Below are positions 42,000 through 51,187 of a stretch of 64,000 nucleotides of DNA, in pieces. This DNA is from DASZBX01 sp035943635 (GTDB taxonomy: Bacteria; Actinomycetota; Actinomycetes; Streptomycetales; Catenulisporaceae): the NCBI GenBank assembly GCA_035943635.1, contig DASZBX010000109.1, positions 1 through 64,000 on the forward strand. The letters run 5' to 3'. Position numbers and translations under genes: made by a program. A model generated the notes under the pieces. It was given only the letters and a program-made list of their open reading frames with translations, was not told the DNA's origin and ran no database searches. Within the stretch, counting starts at the first letter, position 1, and the number at the start of each line of letters is the position of its first letter.

Positions 42000-44378
42000 G
42001 TGGCCACGAAGGCGTCGTCCGACGAACCGACCGAACATCCCGCAGAGTACGCGGTGGAACCGGACCCTCCGGCAGAACCTGCCGCGGAGCTCCCGGCCGT
42101 CCTCCCAGCCGTACTCCCGGCGAGGCGTGCGGCCGAACGTCCGCCCCTGCCCGCCGACCCCGCCCCGCCGCCGACGGACGCCGCCCCCTTCCGCCGCGGC
42201 GACCGCCGCCTCACCGCCGTCAGGGACCTGCTGGAACGCGCCGGCCAGGCCGAGTCGCTGATCCTCGATCTGCACGCGAACGAGGAGCGGCTGCACGAGG
42301 CCGTGCGCACCGCCTACCAGGCGTCCCACACCGCGGCCGTCCGCGGGCGGCTGCGCGCGATCCCGATCGAGCGGCTCAAGGACGTGCCGGGCTCCCGGCT
42401 GCCGGTCGGCAAACTGGAGCAGGCCGGGTACACGACCGTGCTCGACCTGATCGACGCGGACGAGGAGCGGCTGCGGCAGATCCCCGGGATCGGGGCCAAG
42501 GGCGCCGAGCGCACCATCGCCGCCGCGCGCCGGCTGGCCGAGTCCGCGCAGCACGACACCCAGGTCACCGCCGACTTCGACCTCACCGACGACAACACCA
42601 CCGCCCTGCTCGCCGCGCTCAACCGGGCCCGGGCCGGGGACAGGGCGCTGGAGAAGGTGCGCGAGCCGGCCCACCGGATCGGCGGCGCGCTGGCCGGGCT
42701 GGCCGCCGCCGCCCGGCCGCTGAGCAGCCGGGTCCGGCGGATCGTGACCCGCCGCTCGCGCAAGGAGGACGCGCACTCGGCCGTGGCCGAGCTGGCCGGG
42801 CTGCTGGAGGAGCCGAAGACCGTCCGCGACCTGGAGCGGATCGAGGCGGCCAACCGGCGGCTGCAGACCCCCGCGCCGCGCCCGGCCACCGTGCGCCGGG
42901 ACTTCGAGCAGCACTCCGCCGACTACTTCAGCACCCTGAGCCGGATCGCCGGGCGCCGCGCCGACGCCGAGGCGGCCCGCGGGTTCCTGCCGGCCAGCCT
43001 GGCCGACCGGATCGCGGCGCAACGGCTGGACGAGACCTGCCTGAAGGTGTCGCTGCGTAACTACCAGGCTTTCGGCGCCCGGTTCGCACTCGCCCAGGAA
43101 CGGGTGATCCTCGGGGACGAGATGGGCTGCGGCAAGACCGTCGAGGCGATCGCCGCCATGGCCCACCTGCGCGCCCGCGGCGCCACCCACTTCCTGGTGA
43201 TCGCCCCGGCCAGCGTCATGATCAACTGGACCCGCGAGGTCGCCGCGCACAGCACCCTGCGCGCCTACCGGCTGCACGGCGCCGACATGGCCTCGGTCAC
43301 CCAGAGCTGGGCGAAGAACGGCGGCGTCGGCGTGACCACCTTCGAGGCGCTCCGCGGGCTGATCCCGCCGCCGCCGCGGCTGACCGTCGAGATGATGGTG
43401 GTCGACGAGGCACACTACGTGAAGAACCCGGACACGATGCGCTCGACGGCCGTGCGCGCGTGGACGGACAAGGTGGACCGGGTGCTGTTCCTGACCGGCA
43501 CGCCGATGGAGAACAAGGTCGAGGAGTTCCGCAACCTGGTCGGCTACCTCCAGCCCGACCTGGTCGACTCGGTGGACGAGATCGACGCGGTGGCCGGCTC
43601 CGAGGCGTTCCGGCGCGCGGTCGCCCCGGCCTACCTGCGCCGCAACCAGGAGGACGTGCTCTCCGAACTGCCCGACCTGATCCAGGTGGACGAGTGGGAG
43701 GAGTTCGGCGCCGAGGAGGCCGACATCTACCGGGAGGCGGTGGCCTCGCGCAACTTCATGATGATGCGCCGGGCCGCGTACGCCACCGGCAGCCCGGACA
43801 GCTCCGCGAAGCTCAAACGCCTGGTCGAGATCGCCGACGAGGCCGGGGAGTGCGGGCTGAAGGTGGTTGTCTTCTCCTACTTCCGGGACGTGCTCGACCT
43901 GGTCTGCGAAACCCTCGGCGACCGCGCCACCGGCCCGCTGACCGGCGCCGTGCCGCCGGCCGCCCGGCAGGAGATGGTCGACGGGTTCTCCAAGACCAAG
44001 GGCCATGCCGTCCTGGTCAGCCAGATCCAGGCCGGCGGCGTCGGCCTGAACATGCAGGCCGCGTCCGTGGTGATCCTGTGCGAACCGCAGGTCAAGCCCA
44101 CCCTGGAGACCCAGGCGATAGCCCGGGCACACCGGATGGGCCAGATCCGGCGGGTGCAGGTGCACCGGCTGCTGGTCACGGACAGCGTCGACCAGCGGAT
44201 GCTGGAGATCCTGGAGGCCAAGCAGGGATTGTTCGACGCCTTCGCCCGCCGCAGCGAGACCGCCGAGTCCATACCCGGCGCCCTGGACCTGTCCTCCACC
44301 ACCCTCGGCCGCCAGGTCATCGCCGCCGAACGCGAACGCCTCGGCATCCCCGACCGCGCCGTCTCCGCGGCCAAGTAG
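42000..44378 (+). CDS. SNF2-family helicase with N-terminal helix-hairpin-helix region
   Basis: A 792-aa ATPase starting at GTG 42000 behind AAGGGGGAA. N-terminal part: an acidic Pro-rich lead (1-60), then LRQIPGIGAKGAERTIAAAR, a helix-hairpin-helix DNA-binding motif, and a long helical region. C-terminal half: SNF2 helicase with motif I VILGDEMGCGKTVEAIAAMA, motif II MVVDEAHYVKN, motif III FLTGTPMENK, motif V VLVSQIQAGGVGLNMQAASV and motif VI QAIARAHRMGQ. It should translocate on duplex DNA. Shorter SNF2 enzymes of this kind occur in repair or defence; here it is alone. Confidence 0.9.
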   Translation: MATKASSDEPTEHPAEYAVEPDPPAEPAAELPAVLPAVLPARRAAERPPLPADPAPPPTDAAPFRRGDRRLTAVRDLLERAGQAESLILDLHANEERLHEAVRTAYQASHTAAVRGRLRAIPIERLKDVPGSRLPVGKLEQAGYTTVLDLIDADEERLRQIPGIGAKGAERTIAAARRLAESAQHDTQVTADFDLTDDNTTALLAALNRARAGDRALEKVREPAHRIGGALAGLAAAARPLSSRVRRIVTRRSRKEDAHSAVAELAGLLEEPKTVRDLERIEAANRRLQTPAPRPATVRRDFEQHSADYFSTLSRIAGRRADAEAARGFLPASLADRIAAQRLDETCLKVSLRNYQAFGARFALAQERVILGDEMGCGKTVEAIAAMAHLRARGATHFLVIAPASVMINWTREVAAHSTLRAYRLHGADMASVTQSWAKNGGVGVTTFEALRGLIPPPPRLTVEMMVVDEAHYVKNPDTMRSTAVRAWTDKVDRVLFLTGTPMENKVEEFRNLVGYLQPDLVDSVDEIDAVAGSEAFRRAVAPAYLRRNQEDVLSELPDLIQVDEWEEFGAEEADIYREAVASRNFMMMRRAAYATGSPDSSAKLKRLVEIADEAGECGLKVVVFSYFRDVLDLVCETLGDRATGPLTGAVPPAARQEMVDGFSKTKGHAVLVSQIQAGGVGLNMQAASVVILCEPQVKPTLETQAIARAHRMGQIRRVQVHRLLVTDSVDQRMLEILEAKQGLFDAFARRSETAESIPGALDLSSTTLGRQVIAAERERLGIPDRAVSAAK

Positions 44379-44460
44379 GCGGGCAGCCGGGAGCGCTGTT
44401 GCGGGCGCGCGCCGCTCAGAGCCCGATCGGGCGGCGGGCGAGCGCCGTCTCGACGATGGA

Positions 44461-44673
44461 CTAATTCTGCGGCGGGAGCGCTGCCACGATCGGGTGGTCC
44501 TTTCCGGTCGGGCCGATCTTCGCTGCGGATCCGGGGGTGCCCAGGTCGGCGAAGAACTCGCCATTCACGGCGTAGTAGTCCTGCCAAGGCTCGGGGCTGT
44601 CGGCCTCGTAGTAGATGGCTTCGACCGGGCAGGCTGGTTCGCAGTTACCGCAGTCGATGCACTCGCCGGGGCC
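44461..44673 (-). pseudogene. Ferredoxin (FdxA-like), N-terminally truncated
   Basis: A start-less frame of 70 codons bounded by a TGA at 44674-44676. It reads GECIDCGNCEPACPVEAIYY, then ADSPEPWQDYYAVNGEFFAD and LGTPGSAAKIGPTGKDHPIV, ending AALPPQN, which is the C-terminal two-thirds of an actinobacterial 7Fe-type ferredoxin (the second cluster motif CxxCxxCxxxCP is intact). The first roughly 35 residues, with the other cluster's Cys ligands, are missing. Its upstream edge lies only 15 bp from the SoxR box, so a deletion seems to have removed its 5' end and promoter. Confidence 0.8.
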
Positions 44674-44687
44674 TCAGCCGACCGTAG

Positions 44688-44709
44688 GACCTCAAGTAAG
44701 GTTGAGGTC
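44688..44709. promoter_or_regulatory. SoxR box
   Basis: GACCTCAA-GTAAGG-TTGAGGTC, perfect 8-bp arms. The core CCTCAAGTAAGGTTGAGG closely matches the well-known SoxR site of enterics and streptomycetes (CCTCAAGTTAACTTGAGG). It lies 17 bp before the soxR ATG. Confidence 0.9.
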
Positions 44710-44725
44710 AAGAGGAGGTCGCCGC

Positions 44726-45214
44726 ATGACGGACCAGCACACGGACCAGCACACGAGCCACCACCCCGCCGGGGGCCGAGCCGCGCCGGACGACTGGCTG
44801 AGCATCGGCGAGATGAGCGCGCGGACCGGGACGGCGGTCTCCGCCCTGCGGTTCTACGAGGAGTTCGGCCTGATCGCGTCCGAACGCGACGACCGCAACC
44901 AGCGCCGCTACCCCCGGCACATGCTGCGCCGGGTGGCGCTGACCTCCGTGGCCAAACGCATCGGCATCTCGCTGCAGGACCTGCGCGAGGCGTTCGCCGA
45001 CGTACCGTTGGACCGGCCGCCGAGCCACCGGGAGTGGCAACGAGCGTCCCGCGGCTGGCGGCGGCAACTGGAGGAGCGCCGCCAGACCATCGAGCGGCTC
45101 GAGATCGAGCTCACCGGCTGCATCGGCTGCGGATGTCTCTCGATGAAGGCCTGCGCCCTGCTGAACCCCGGCGACACCCTCGCCGAGGACGGCGCGGGAG
45201 CCCGACGGTTGTAG
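44726..45214 (+). CDS. soxR: Redox-sensitive transcriptional activator SoxR
   Basis: A MerR-family [2Fe-2S] sensor of 162 aa starting at ATG 44726 behind AGGAGG. Seen: an N-terminal His/Thr-rich lead, WLSIGEMSARTGTAVSALRF with YEEFGLI (winged HTH), a dimerisation helix, and the cluster motif CIGCGCLSMKAC (CX2CXCX5C). Family knowledge: in actinomycetes SoxR senses redox-active antibiotics such as actinorhodin and drives oxidoreductases and transporters, not soxS. Its own promoter carries the box. The adjacent ferredoxin is truncated, so present targets must be elsewhere or be autoregulation. Confidence 0.95.
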   Translation: MTDQHTDQHTSHHPAGGRAAPDDWLSIGEMSARTGTAVSALRFYEEFGLIASERDDRNQRRYPRHMLRRVALTSVAKRIGISLQDLREAFADVPLDRPPSHREWQRASRGWRRQLEERRQTIERLEIELTGCIGCGCLSMKACALLNPGDTLAEDGAGARRL

Positions 45215-45328
45215 GACCGCTCGCCCCGCCTCCCCACCCCCGATGACTCGAACGGCCGCACCCGATCGCGTCCGCGCCCACCGGACTCGACGATAGGCAC
45301 ATGGACATGTCCGCGTGGGCGAAGTCGC

Positions 45329-48300
45329 GTGCCGACGCGGCCTCTGCGGTCGCCCATGGGTGACATGGCGGCGGGGGGCGGCGCGAAGATCGCCGACATA
45401 CGCGGCGCCCCGGCTCTGGGCCGGCGGATCATGCCGTGGTACCTGTCCGGGGTCGCGTTCCTGGCGATCCTCGGCAGCGCCTGGCAGAGTGCGCGCGCCG
45501 AGCTGTGGCTGGCGCTGAGCGTCACGGTCCTGGGCGCGGCGGTCGCCGGGCCGCTGGTGAACCGGCCGGCCCAGCGGGCAGCCTGGCTGCTGCTCGCAGG
45601 CGCGCTGGCGCTGCTGATGATCGGCGGCGGAATCGCGGTCGCGGTCGACGGCAAGGGCGCGCTGATCGCCGCTCCCTCCGCGGCCGACGTAGTCGAGCTG
45701 CTCGCCTATCCGCTCGCCGCCTCCGGGCTGCTCATGCTCGTGATGCGGCGCAGCAGCGCGCTGGCGGTCATGGTCAGCGCGGTCGACGCGTTGATCGTGC
45801 TGTCCTGCCTGACCTTGCTCACCTGGCTGCTGCTGATCGTCCCGCTGGTCGGCCCCTCCGTACCGTCGACGGCGTACCGGGCGATCTCGGTCGCCTTCGC
45901 GTTCGGCGACGTGCTGCTGCTGGTCGTCTCCGCGCGGCTGCTGTGGCCCGGGCCGCGCAGCCGGCCGGGGGCGGCCTGGCTGCTGGCGGTCGGCGCGCTC
46001 GGGATGTTGTGCGCGGACGTCCTGTACAGCCTGATCGAGCTGGACTGCATCAACGGCCCGCCCCGGATCGGTACGGAGTCCGCGGGCAGCCTGATCTGGC
46101 TGCTCGGCGCGTGCGCGTGGGGGGCTGCGGCGCTGTCCCCGGCCATGGAGCAGGTCGACCGGCGCGGACGGCACACCTCGGCCTCAGCTTCGGCCTCGGC
46201 GCCGTCACCGCTCGGCCGGTCCCAGGTGAAGGTCACCGCGGTGATCGCCCGCAGCGCCCTGTTCGTCATGCTCGCGCTGATCGGGCCGCTGATCGCGCTG
46301 CGCCGCGGGGCGAACGGGGTGCACGACTACGATGTGCTGATCGCGATCCTGTCCGGAGTGATCGCGGTGCTGCTGGCCGCCCGGCTCGGGCTGCTCCTGC
46401 TCGACCTGCGCCTGCAGCTGCGGGTGGAACAGAACCTGCGCGAGGTCAGCGGGATCATGGTCGGCACCGCCGAGATCCGGCAGATCCTCGCCGCGGTGTA
46501 CCAGGCCACCGCGTTGCAGACCGGCAACCGGCGGCCGAAGATCGTCGCGTGCGCGGTCGTCGCCGACCACCTGCGCACGGTCACCGCCGAGTCCGTCGAC
46601 CACGCCACCGACAAGGTCCCGGGCACCGCGGCCGCCGAGTGGGTCCGCGCGCAGTTCGGGACCGAGCCGTACGTCGCGGTGGCCCCGCCGGGCATCCCGG
46701 CCGAGTCCGCCGGGTTCGTCGTCGGCGTCTCCGGGGACGAGGACTCGCTGGCCGACCGGATCGGCCAGCTGGAGATCCTCGCCTCGCAGGCGCTGCTCGC
46801 GGTCAACCGGCTGGTGCTGACCCGGCAGATCGCGCAGCGCAGCGGGGAGGAGTACTTCCGCGCGCTGGCCGAGAACACCTCGGACGTGATCCTGATCGTC
46901 GGCCCGGGCGAACGGGTGCGGTACGCCACCCCCTCGGCGGTGACCGTGCTCGGGGTGCGCAACCCGACCGAGGTGAGCCTGGCCGAGCTGATCGGGCCGC
47001 AGAACGCGGAGTGGGTGGCCGAGCGCCTGGGCCGGCCGGAGGAGCCGACCCACACGGTCAACACCACCACCTGGTCGCTGCGGCAGAGCGGGCGCGGCAA
47101 GCAGGCGCTGGAGGTCGCCTGCGCGGACCTGCGGGCCGAGCCGGCCGTCGGCGGGCTGGTGCTCACGCTCCGGGACGTCACGGCCCAGCGGCAGCTGGAG
47201 CACGAGCTGCGCTACCACGCCTACTACGACACGGTGACCGGGCTGGGCAACCGGCTGCAGTTCGCCCGGCGGGTCGAGCTGGCCATGTCCCGCAGCCGCT
47301 ACGGCGGCGCCCCGGCGACCGTGCTGCTGCTGGACATCGACGACTTCAAGGAGCTCAACGACGTGCGCGGCCGCGAGGTCGGCGACCTGATCCTGGTGGC
47401 GGTGGCCGGGCGGCTGGCCAAGGTGGTCGGCGACGGGGACGTCGGGCGGCTGGGCAGCGACGCGTTCGGGGTGCTGGCCGGGCCGGGCGGCTACGGCGGC
47501 CCGAGCGGCGAGGCGGACGCGGACGCGCTGGCCCGGCGGCTGGTGGAGGAGATCTCCCGGCCGTTCGACCTGCCGGTCGGGGTGGTGTCCATCTCGGTCA
47601 GCGTGGGGGTGGCCTCCACCCGCGGGCACACCCGGGCGGACGAGGTGATCCGCAGCGCCAAGCTGGCCCTGGAGGCGGCCCAGGCGGACGGGCGGCGGGC
47701 CTGGCGCCGGTACGAGGCGGCGATGCTGGAGGAGAAGGTCGAGCACGCCGCGCTGCGCGAGGACCTGGAGACGGCCCTGCACGAGAACGGCTTCGTGCTG
47801 CACTACCAGCCGGTGATCGACCTGGCCGACGGGAGCATCTCCTCGTTCGAGGCGCTGGTGCGCTGGCGGCACCCGAAGCGCGGGCTGCTGGCGCCGGACC
47901 GGTTCATCCCGCTGGCCGAGAAGACCGGGCTGATCCTGCCGCTGGGCCGGTGGATCCTGCAGCAGTCGGCCCGCGACCTGGCCCGGCTGCGCGAGGCTTC
48001 GGGCAAGCAGTCCTCGCAGGTGCGGGTCGCGGTGAACGTCTCGGCCCGGCAGTTCGCCGTACCGGGGCTGATCGACCAGGTCGCGGCCGCGCTGGACGCG
48101 GCCGGGGTGGAACCGGACGCGCTGGTGGTCGAGCTGACCGAGAGCGCGCTGGTGAGCCGCAAGGACCGCGCGGTGCAGGACCTGCACGCGCTCAAGGGCC
48201 TCGGGGTCAAGCTCGCCATCGACGACTTCGGCACCGGGTACTCGTCGCTGAGCTACCTGCAGGACTTCCCGTTCGACGGGCTGAAGATCGACAAGTCGTT

Positions 48301-48532
48301 CGTGGACGACATCGCCATCTCCAACCGGCGGGCCGAACTGATCCGCGGGATCATCCGGATCGCCGACACGCTGGGGTTGTACGTGGTCGGCGAAGGCGTG
48401 GAGACGCAGGTGCAGCACCGCATGCTCACGGACGCGGGCTGCCGGTTCGGCCAGGGGTTCCTGTACTCACGGCCGGTCCCCGTGGACACGGCGATCGCGC
48501 TGCTGGGCGAAGGCAGCTTCCCGCATCGGTGA
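45329..48532 (+). CDS. Membrane GGDEF-EAL protein with PAS domain and degenerate GGDEF
   Basis: A 1067-aa cyclic-di-GMP enzyme. Order: about nine N-terminal hydrophobic helices (35-370), a linker/GAF-like segment, a PAS domain (EEYFRALAENTSDVILIVGP), a GGDEF domain starting YDTVTGLGNRLQF, and an EAL domain. The GGDEF signature reads LGSDAFGVLAG, lacking the catalytic GGD/EEF residues, so cyclase activity is doubtful. The EAL domain keeps SFEALVRWRHP, VELTESALVS, IDDFGTGYSSLSYL and LKIDKSF, supporting phosphodiesterase activity. The exact start (GTG 45329, ATG 45356 or 45365) is unclear; none has a strong ribosome site. Confidence 0.88.
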   Translation: MPTRPLRSPMGDMAAGGGAKIADIRGAPALGRRIMPWYLSGVAFLAILGSAWQSARAELWLALSVTVLGAAVAGPLVNRPAQRAAWLLLAGALALLMIGGGIAVAVDGKGALIAAPSAADVVELLAYPLAASGLLMLVMRRSSALAVMVSAVDALIVLSCLTLLTWLLLIVPLVGPSVPSTAYRAISVAFAFGDVLLLVVSARLLWPGPRSRPGAAWLLAVGALGMLCADVLYSLIELDCINGPPRIGTESAGSLIWLLGACAWGAAALSPAMEQVDRRGRHTSASASASAPSPLGRSQVKVTAVIARSALFVMLALIGPLIALRRGANGVHDYDVLIAILSGVIAVLLAARLGLLLLDLRLQLRVEQNLREVSGIMVGTAEIRQILAAVYQATALQTGNRRPKIVACAVVADHLRTVTAESVDHATDKVPGTAAAEWVRAQFGTEPYVAVAPPGIPAESAGFVVGVSGDEDSLADRIGQLEILASQALLAVNRLVLTRQIAQRSGEEYFRALAENTSDVILIVGPGERVRYATPSAVTVLGVRNPTEVSLAELIGPQNAEWVAERLGRPEEPTHTVNTTTWSLRQSGRGKQALEVACADLRAEPAVGGLVLTLRDVTAQRQLEHELRYHAYYDTVTGLGNRLQFARRVELAMSRSRYGGAPATVLLLDIDDFKELNDVRGREVGDLILVAVAGRLAKVVGDGDVGRLGSDAFGVLAGPGGYGGPSGEADADALARRLVEEISRPFDLPVGVVSISVSVGVASTRGHTRADEVIRSAKLALEAAQADGRRAWRRYEAAMLEEKVEHAALREDLETALHENGFVLHYQPVIDLADGSISSFEALVRWRHPKRGLLAPDRFIPLAEKTGLILPLGRWILQQSARDLARLREASGKQSSQVRVAVNVSARQFAVPGLIDQVAAALDAAGVEPDALVVELTESALVSRKDRAVQDLHALKGLGVKLAIDDFGTGYSSLSYLQDFPFDGLKIDKSFVDDIAISNRRAELIRGIIRIADTLGLYVVGEGVETQVQHRMLTDAGCRFGQGFLYSRPVPVDTAIALLGEGSFPHR

Positions 48533-48533
48533 G

Positions 48534-48558
48534 GTCGGCAAGTCGACGGCATGCCGAC
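48534..48558. terminator. Short hairpin between convergent genes
   Basis: GTCGGCA and TGCCGAC, 7-bp arms with an 11-nt loop, directly after the GGDEF-EAL stop and before the convergent phosphatase stop. Modest strength. Confidence 0.45.
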
Positions 48559-48577
48559 AACACGACAAAACCGCAGC

Positions 48578-50320
48578 TCAGGCCGAGTAGCGATAGCGCA
48601 GCGCCAGGATGGCGGTGTCGTCGGCGATGGCCCCGGCCGGTGCGCACTCGTCGACCATCCGCCGGCAGGCCGCGTGCAGGTCCCCCTCGGGCGCGTTCAC
48701 CAGTTCGCGTCGGGCCACCCGGGCCAGCCGGTCGAAGCCGTCCTGGATGTCCTCGCCGCGCCGCTCGACCAGGCCGTCGGTGTAGAGCAGCAGCACGGAG
48801 CCCGGCGGCATCAGGAAGTGGACCTCCTCGGCCTTGCCGCCGATCGACAGCAGACCGAGCGGCACGCCGAGCGCCGTGTCGTGCATGTAGCGCGCCTCGT
48901 CCTTCGACACCAGCAGCGGGGCCGGGTGCCCGGCGCTGGACAGCACGCCCTCGCCGGTCGCCGGGTCGACCACGGCCGTGCACATCGTGGACGCCTCGCC
49001 CAGGCCGGTCGCCGCGACCCAGCGGTCGAGCAGCACCACGATCTCGGCCGGGCCGGGCCAGGTGTCGTCGCCGGTCAGCGTGTACGCGCGCAGGGCGGAG
49101 CGCATCTGGCCCATCATCCCGACCGCCTCGACGCCGTGGCCGATCACGTCGCCGATGGTCATCCCGAGCCGGCCGCCGCCGATGTACGAGGCCTCGTACC
49201 AGTCGCCGCCGGCCTGCAGGTCGGTGGTGCCGGCCCGGTAGTGCGCGGCCAGCTCGCAGCCCTGCGGCTGCGGCAGCCGGACCTGGAGCATGCTGCTCTG
49301 CAGGGCGGTGGCCACGTCGTGGTCCCGGGCCCGGATCCGCGCGTTGATGATCAGCTGGGCGATGATCCGGCCGCAGGTGTCGAGCAGGGCCTTCTGGTGG
49401 GCCGTGGGCATGCGCACCCGGCGGAACATGGAGACGACCGAACCGAGCACGTTGCTGTCCGCCGAACGCAGCGGCATGCTGTAGACGGACACCACGTCGA
49501 CCGCCTCCATGGCGTCGCGGTAGTCCGCGGGCAGGTTCGGCTCGCTGGAGATGTCCACGATCGCGGTGGACAGGCCCTTCATCGCGCGCTGCGAGGTGAA
49601 CATGGCCGGCTGCGGGATCGAGACCAGGATCCGGCGCTCGCGCTCGTCGATCCCCCGGCTGGCCGCCAGGCTCAGCTCGCCGGACCGCGGGTCGGCCAGG
49701 AAGATCATCACCGAGTCGGCGTCGTTGAACTCGGCCACCAGGTCGAGCGTGTCGGCCAGCAGCTCGGGCAGCTCCACCCGGCTGGAGAGGCGTTCGATCA
49801 GGCTGTGCATCCGGCCCAGCTCGGTCAGGTGGGCGTCCAGCTCGCGCTGGATCTCGCCGATCTGGTCCAGGAACCGGCGCAGGTCGGTCAGGCTGTACAC
49901 GGTCGCGCCGTACGCGACGATCACGCCCTGCTCGTTCAGGATCGGCACCGCGGCCACGGAGATGTACCGGTCGCCGCCGGTCGCGTAGTACAGGTACTCC
50001 TCCGCGCCGACCGGCTGGCCGGTGGCCATGCAGCGCTCCAGCGGGAGGGTGCCGGGCCGGACCGCGCGGCCGTCCGGGTGGGCGATCCGGCTCCAGTCCA
50101 GGGTCCCGCTGTTCGGTTCGAGCTTGTGCAGGTTGTCCGGCTCGAAGAACTCGCGCACCCAGGCGTTGGCCAGCAGCAGCCGCCCGGCCGGGTCCACCAC
50201 CACCACGCCCAGGTTCAGCTGGTCGTACAGCAGCGGGTACAGGTCCGGGTCCCATTGCCGGATGTCGACGTCGACGCGGCGCGGCAGCGTCGCCGGGTCG
50301 AACTCGGGGAATTGGGCCAC
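48578..50320 (-). CDS. PAS-GAF-PP2C (SpoIIE-type) serine phosphatase
   Basis: A 580-aa soluble phosphatase of the Rsb/SpoIIE class. Order: PAS (about 25-150, LNLGVVVVDPAGRLLLANAW), a coiled linker, GAF (about 180-340, with PLRSADSNVLGSVVSMFRR), and a PP2C domain with AGGDWYEASYIGGGRLGMTI, GDVIGHGVEAVGMM, STMCTAVVDPATGEGVLSSA, LLLYTDGLVERRGE and ADDTAILALRYR holding the metal-binding Asp residues. Family knowledge: such enzymes dephosphorylate STAS anti-sigma antagonists; a STAS protein lies 10 kb away at 59.7 kb. Convergent with the GGDEF-EAL gene. Confidence 0.9.
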   Translation of the reverse strand: MAQFPEFDPATLPRRVDVDIRQWDPDLYPLLYDQLNLGVVVVDPAGRLLLANAWVREFFEPDNLHKLEPNSGTLDWSRIAHPDGRAVRPGTLPLERCMATGQPVGAEEYLYYATGGDRYISVAAVPILNEQGVIVAYGATVYSLTDLRRFLDQIGEIQRELDAHLTELGRMHSLIERLSSRVELPELLADTLDLVAEFNDADSVMIFLADPRSGELSLAASRGIDERERRILVSIPQPAMFTSQRAMKGLSTAIVDISSEPNLPADYRDAMEAVDVVSVYSMPLRSADSNVLGSVVSMFRRVRMPTAHQKALLDTCGRIIAQLIINARIRARDHDVATALQSSMLQVRLPQPQGCELAAHYRAGTTDLQAGGDWYEASYIGGGRLGMTIGDVIGHGVEAVGMMGQMRSALRAYTLTGDDTWPGPAEIVVLLDRWVAATGLGEASTMCTAVVDPATGEGVLSSAGHPAPLLVSKDEARYMHDTALGVPLGLLSIGGKAEEVHFLMPPGSVLLLYTDGLVERRGEDIQDGFDRLARVARRELVNAPEGDLHAACRRMVDECAPAGAIADDTAILALRYRYSA

Positions 50321-50384
50321 GAGTCCACGCTAAGGCCGAGGTCGGCCGCGCGCCTGCCGAGTCCGGGGGCCGGGCCCCGGCGCC

Positions 50385-50423
50385 GGTCGGGGCGCCGGGT
50401 CGGGGCGCCGGGTCGGGGCGCCG
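50385..50423. repeat. 13-bp tandem repeat GGTCGGGGCGCCG, three copies
   Basis: Three perfect copies followed by a degenerate fourth, in the spacer between the phosphatase start and the DUF1269 gene. Each unit includes the palindrome GGCGCC. Confidence 0.85.
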
Positions 50424-50580
50424 GGCCGGGCGGGCCGGGGTCCCCCGTTCGGCCGTCAGCGGGGGCGGGCCGGGGCCGGGCCTGCCTACGGTGGCGGCAC
50501 AGGCGGGCCGGCCACGGCCCGCGTCCTCGACTCAACGCCCGGGCGCCGCGGCGGCCGGGCGTGGACGGAGCCAGAAGAGC

Positions 50581-51075
50581 ATGTCTACGTTGAGCGTGTG
50601 GCGTTTCCCGATCCCGGACGGCGCCGAGGTGATGCTGAACAGCCTCGAGGTCCTGGAGAAGCAGCAGCTGATCACCGTGCTGGACGGCGCGGTGGTGACC
50701 TGGGAGGTCGGGGCCAAACGGCCCAAGACCCGGCAGATGCACAACATGGCCGGCGCCGGGGCGCTGGGCGGGGCGTTCTGGGGGATGCTGTTCGGCCTGC
50801 TGTTCTTCATCCCGTTCCTCGGCCTGGCGGTCGGCGCGGCGGCCGGGGCGCTGGGCGGGGCCTTCACCGACGTCGGGATCGACGACAAGTTCATCGAGCA
50901 GATCCGGCGCGAGGTGACCCCGGGCACCTCGGCCCTGTTCCTGCTCTCCCAGGACGCCGTGCTGGACAAGGTCAGGCCCGCGATCGCGGACCTGAACCTG
51001 AACCCGCAGCTGATCTCGACGAACCTGTCGCGGGAGCAGGAGGAGAAGCTGCGCGAGACCCTCACCGAGGGCTGA
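50581..51075 (+). CDS. DUF1269 family protein with glycine-zipper segment
   Basis: A 164-aa protein of the DUF1269 family starting at ATG 50581. Seen: MSTLSVWRFPIPDGAEVMLN, KQQLITVLDGAVVTWEVGAK, a glycine-rich hydrophobic stretch GALGGAFWGMLFGLLFFIPF then GAAAGALGGAFTDVGIDDKF, and SALFLLSQDAVLDKVRPAIA. It is probably membrane-associated through the Gly-zipper region, function unknown. Downstream lies a strong terminator. Confidence 0.85.
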   Translation: MSTLSVWRFPIPDGAEVMLNSLEVLEKQQLITVLDGAVVTWEVGAKRPKTRQMHNMAGAGALGGAFWGMLFGLLFFIPFLGLAVGAAAGALGGAFTDVGIDDKFIEQIRREVTPGTSALFLLSQDAVLDKVRPAIADLNLNPQLISTNLSREQEEKLRETLTEG

Positions 51076-51101
51076 CCCGCACGGTCACCGGCCCGGCAGT
51101 C

Positions 51102-51142
51102 GGCCCCGGACGAGCGCGGATCTGCGCGGTTCGTCCGGGGCC
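51102..51142. terminator. Bidirectional hairpin terminator
   Basis: Perfect 12-bp arms GGCCCCGGACGA and TCGTCCGGGGCC with a 17-nt loop, between convergent genes. Confidence 0.8.
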
Positions 51143-51187
51143 TGCGCATGCGGCCGCCGCCGTCGGACGCTCTCCGCGGTCCGAACG

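Noticed and set aside
41778..44564. Long minus-strand frame opposite the SNF2 helicase
   Set aside because: Antisense shadow; the helicase motifs on the plus strand are decisive.
44726..44790. Reading the Thr/His-rich SoxR N-terminus (HTDQHTSHH) as a metal-binding site
   Set aside because: Short low-complexity lead upstream of the HTH; no evidence beyond composition.
45436..49347. Another very long plus-strand frame over the GGDEF-EAL gene
   Set aside because: Arg/Ala/Gly-rich out-of-frame reading of a gene with unmistakable EAL motifs.
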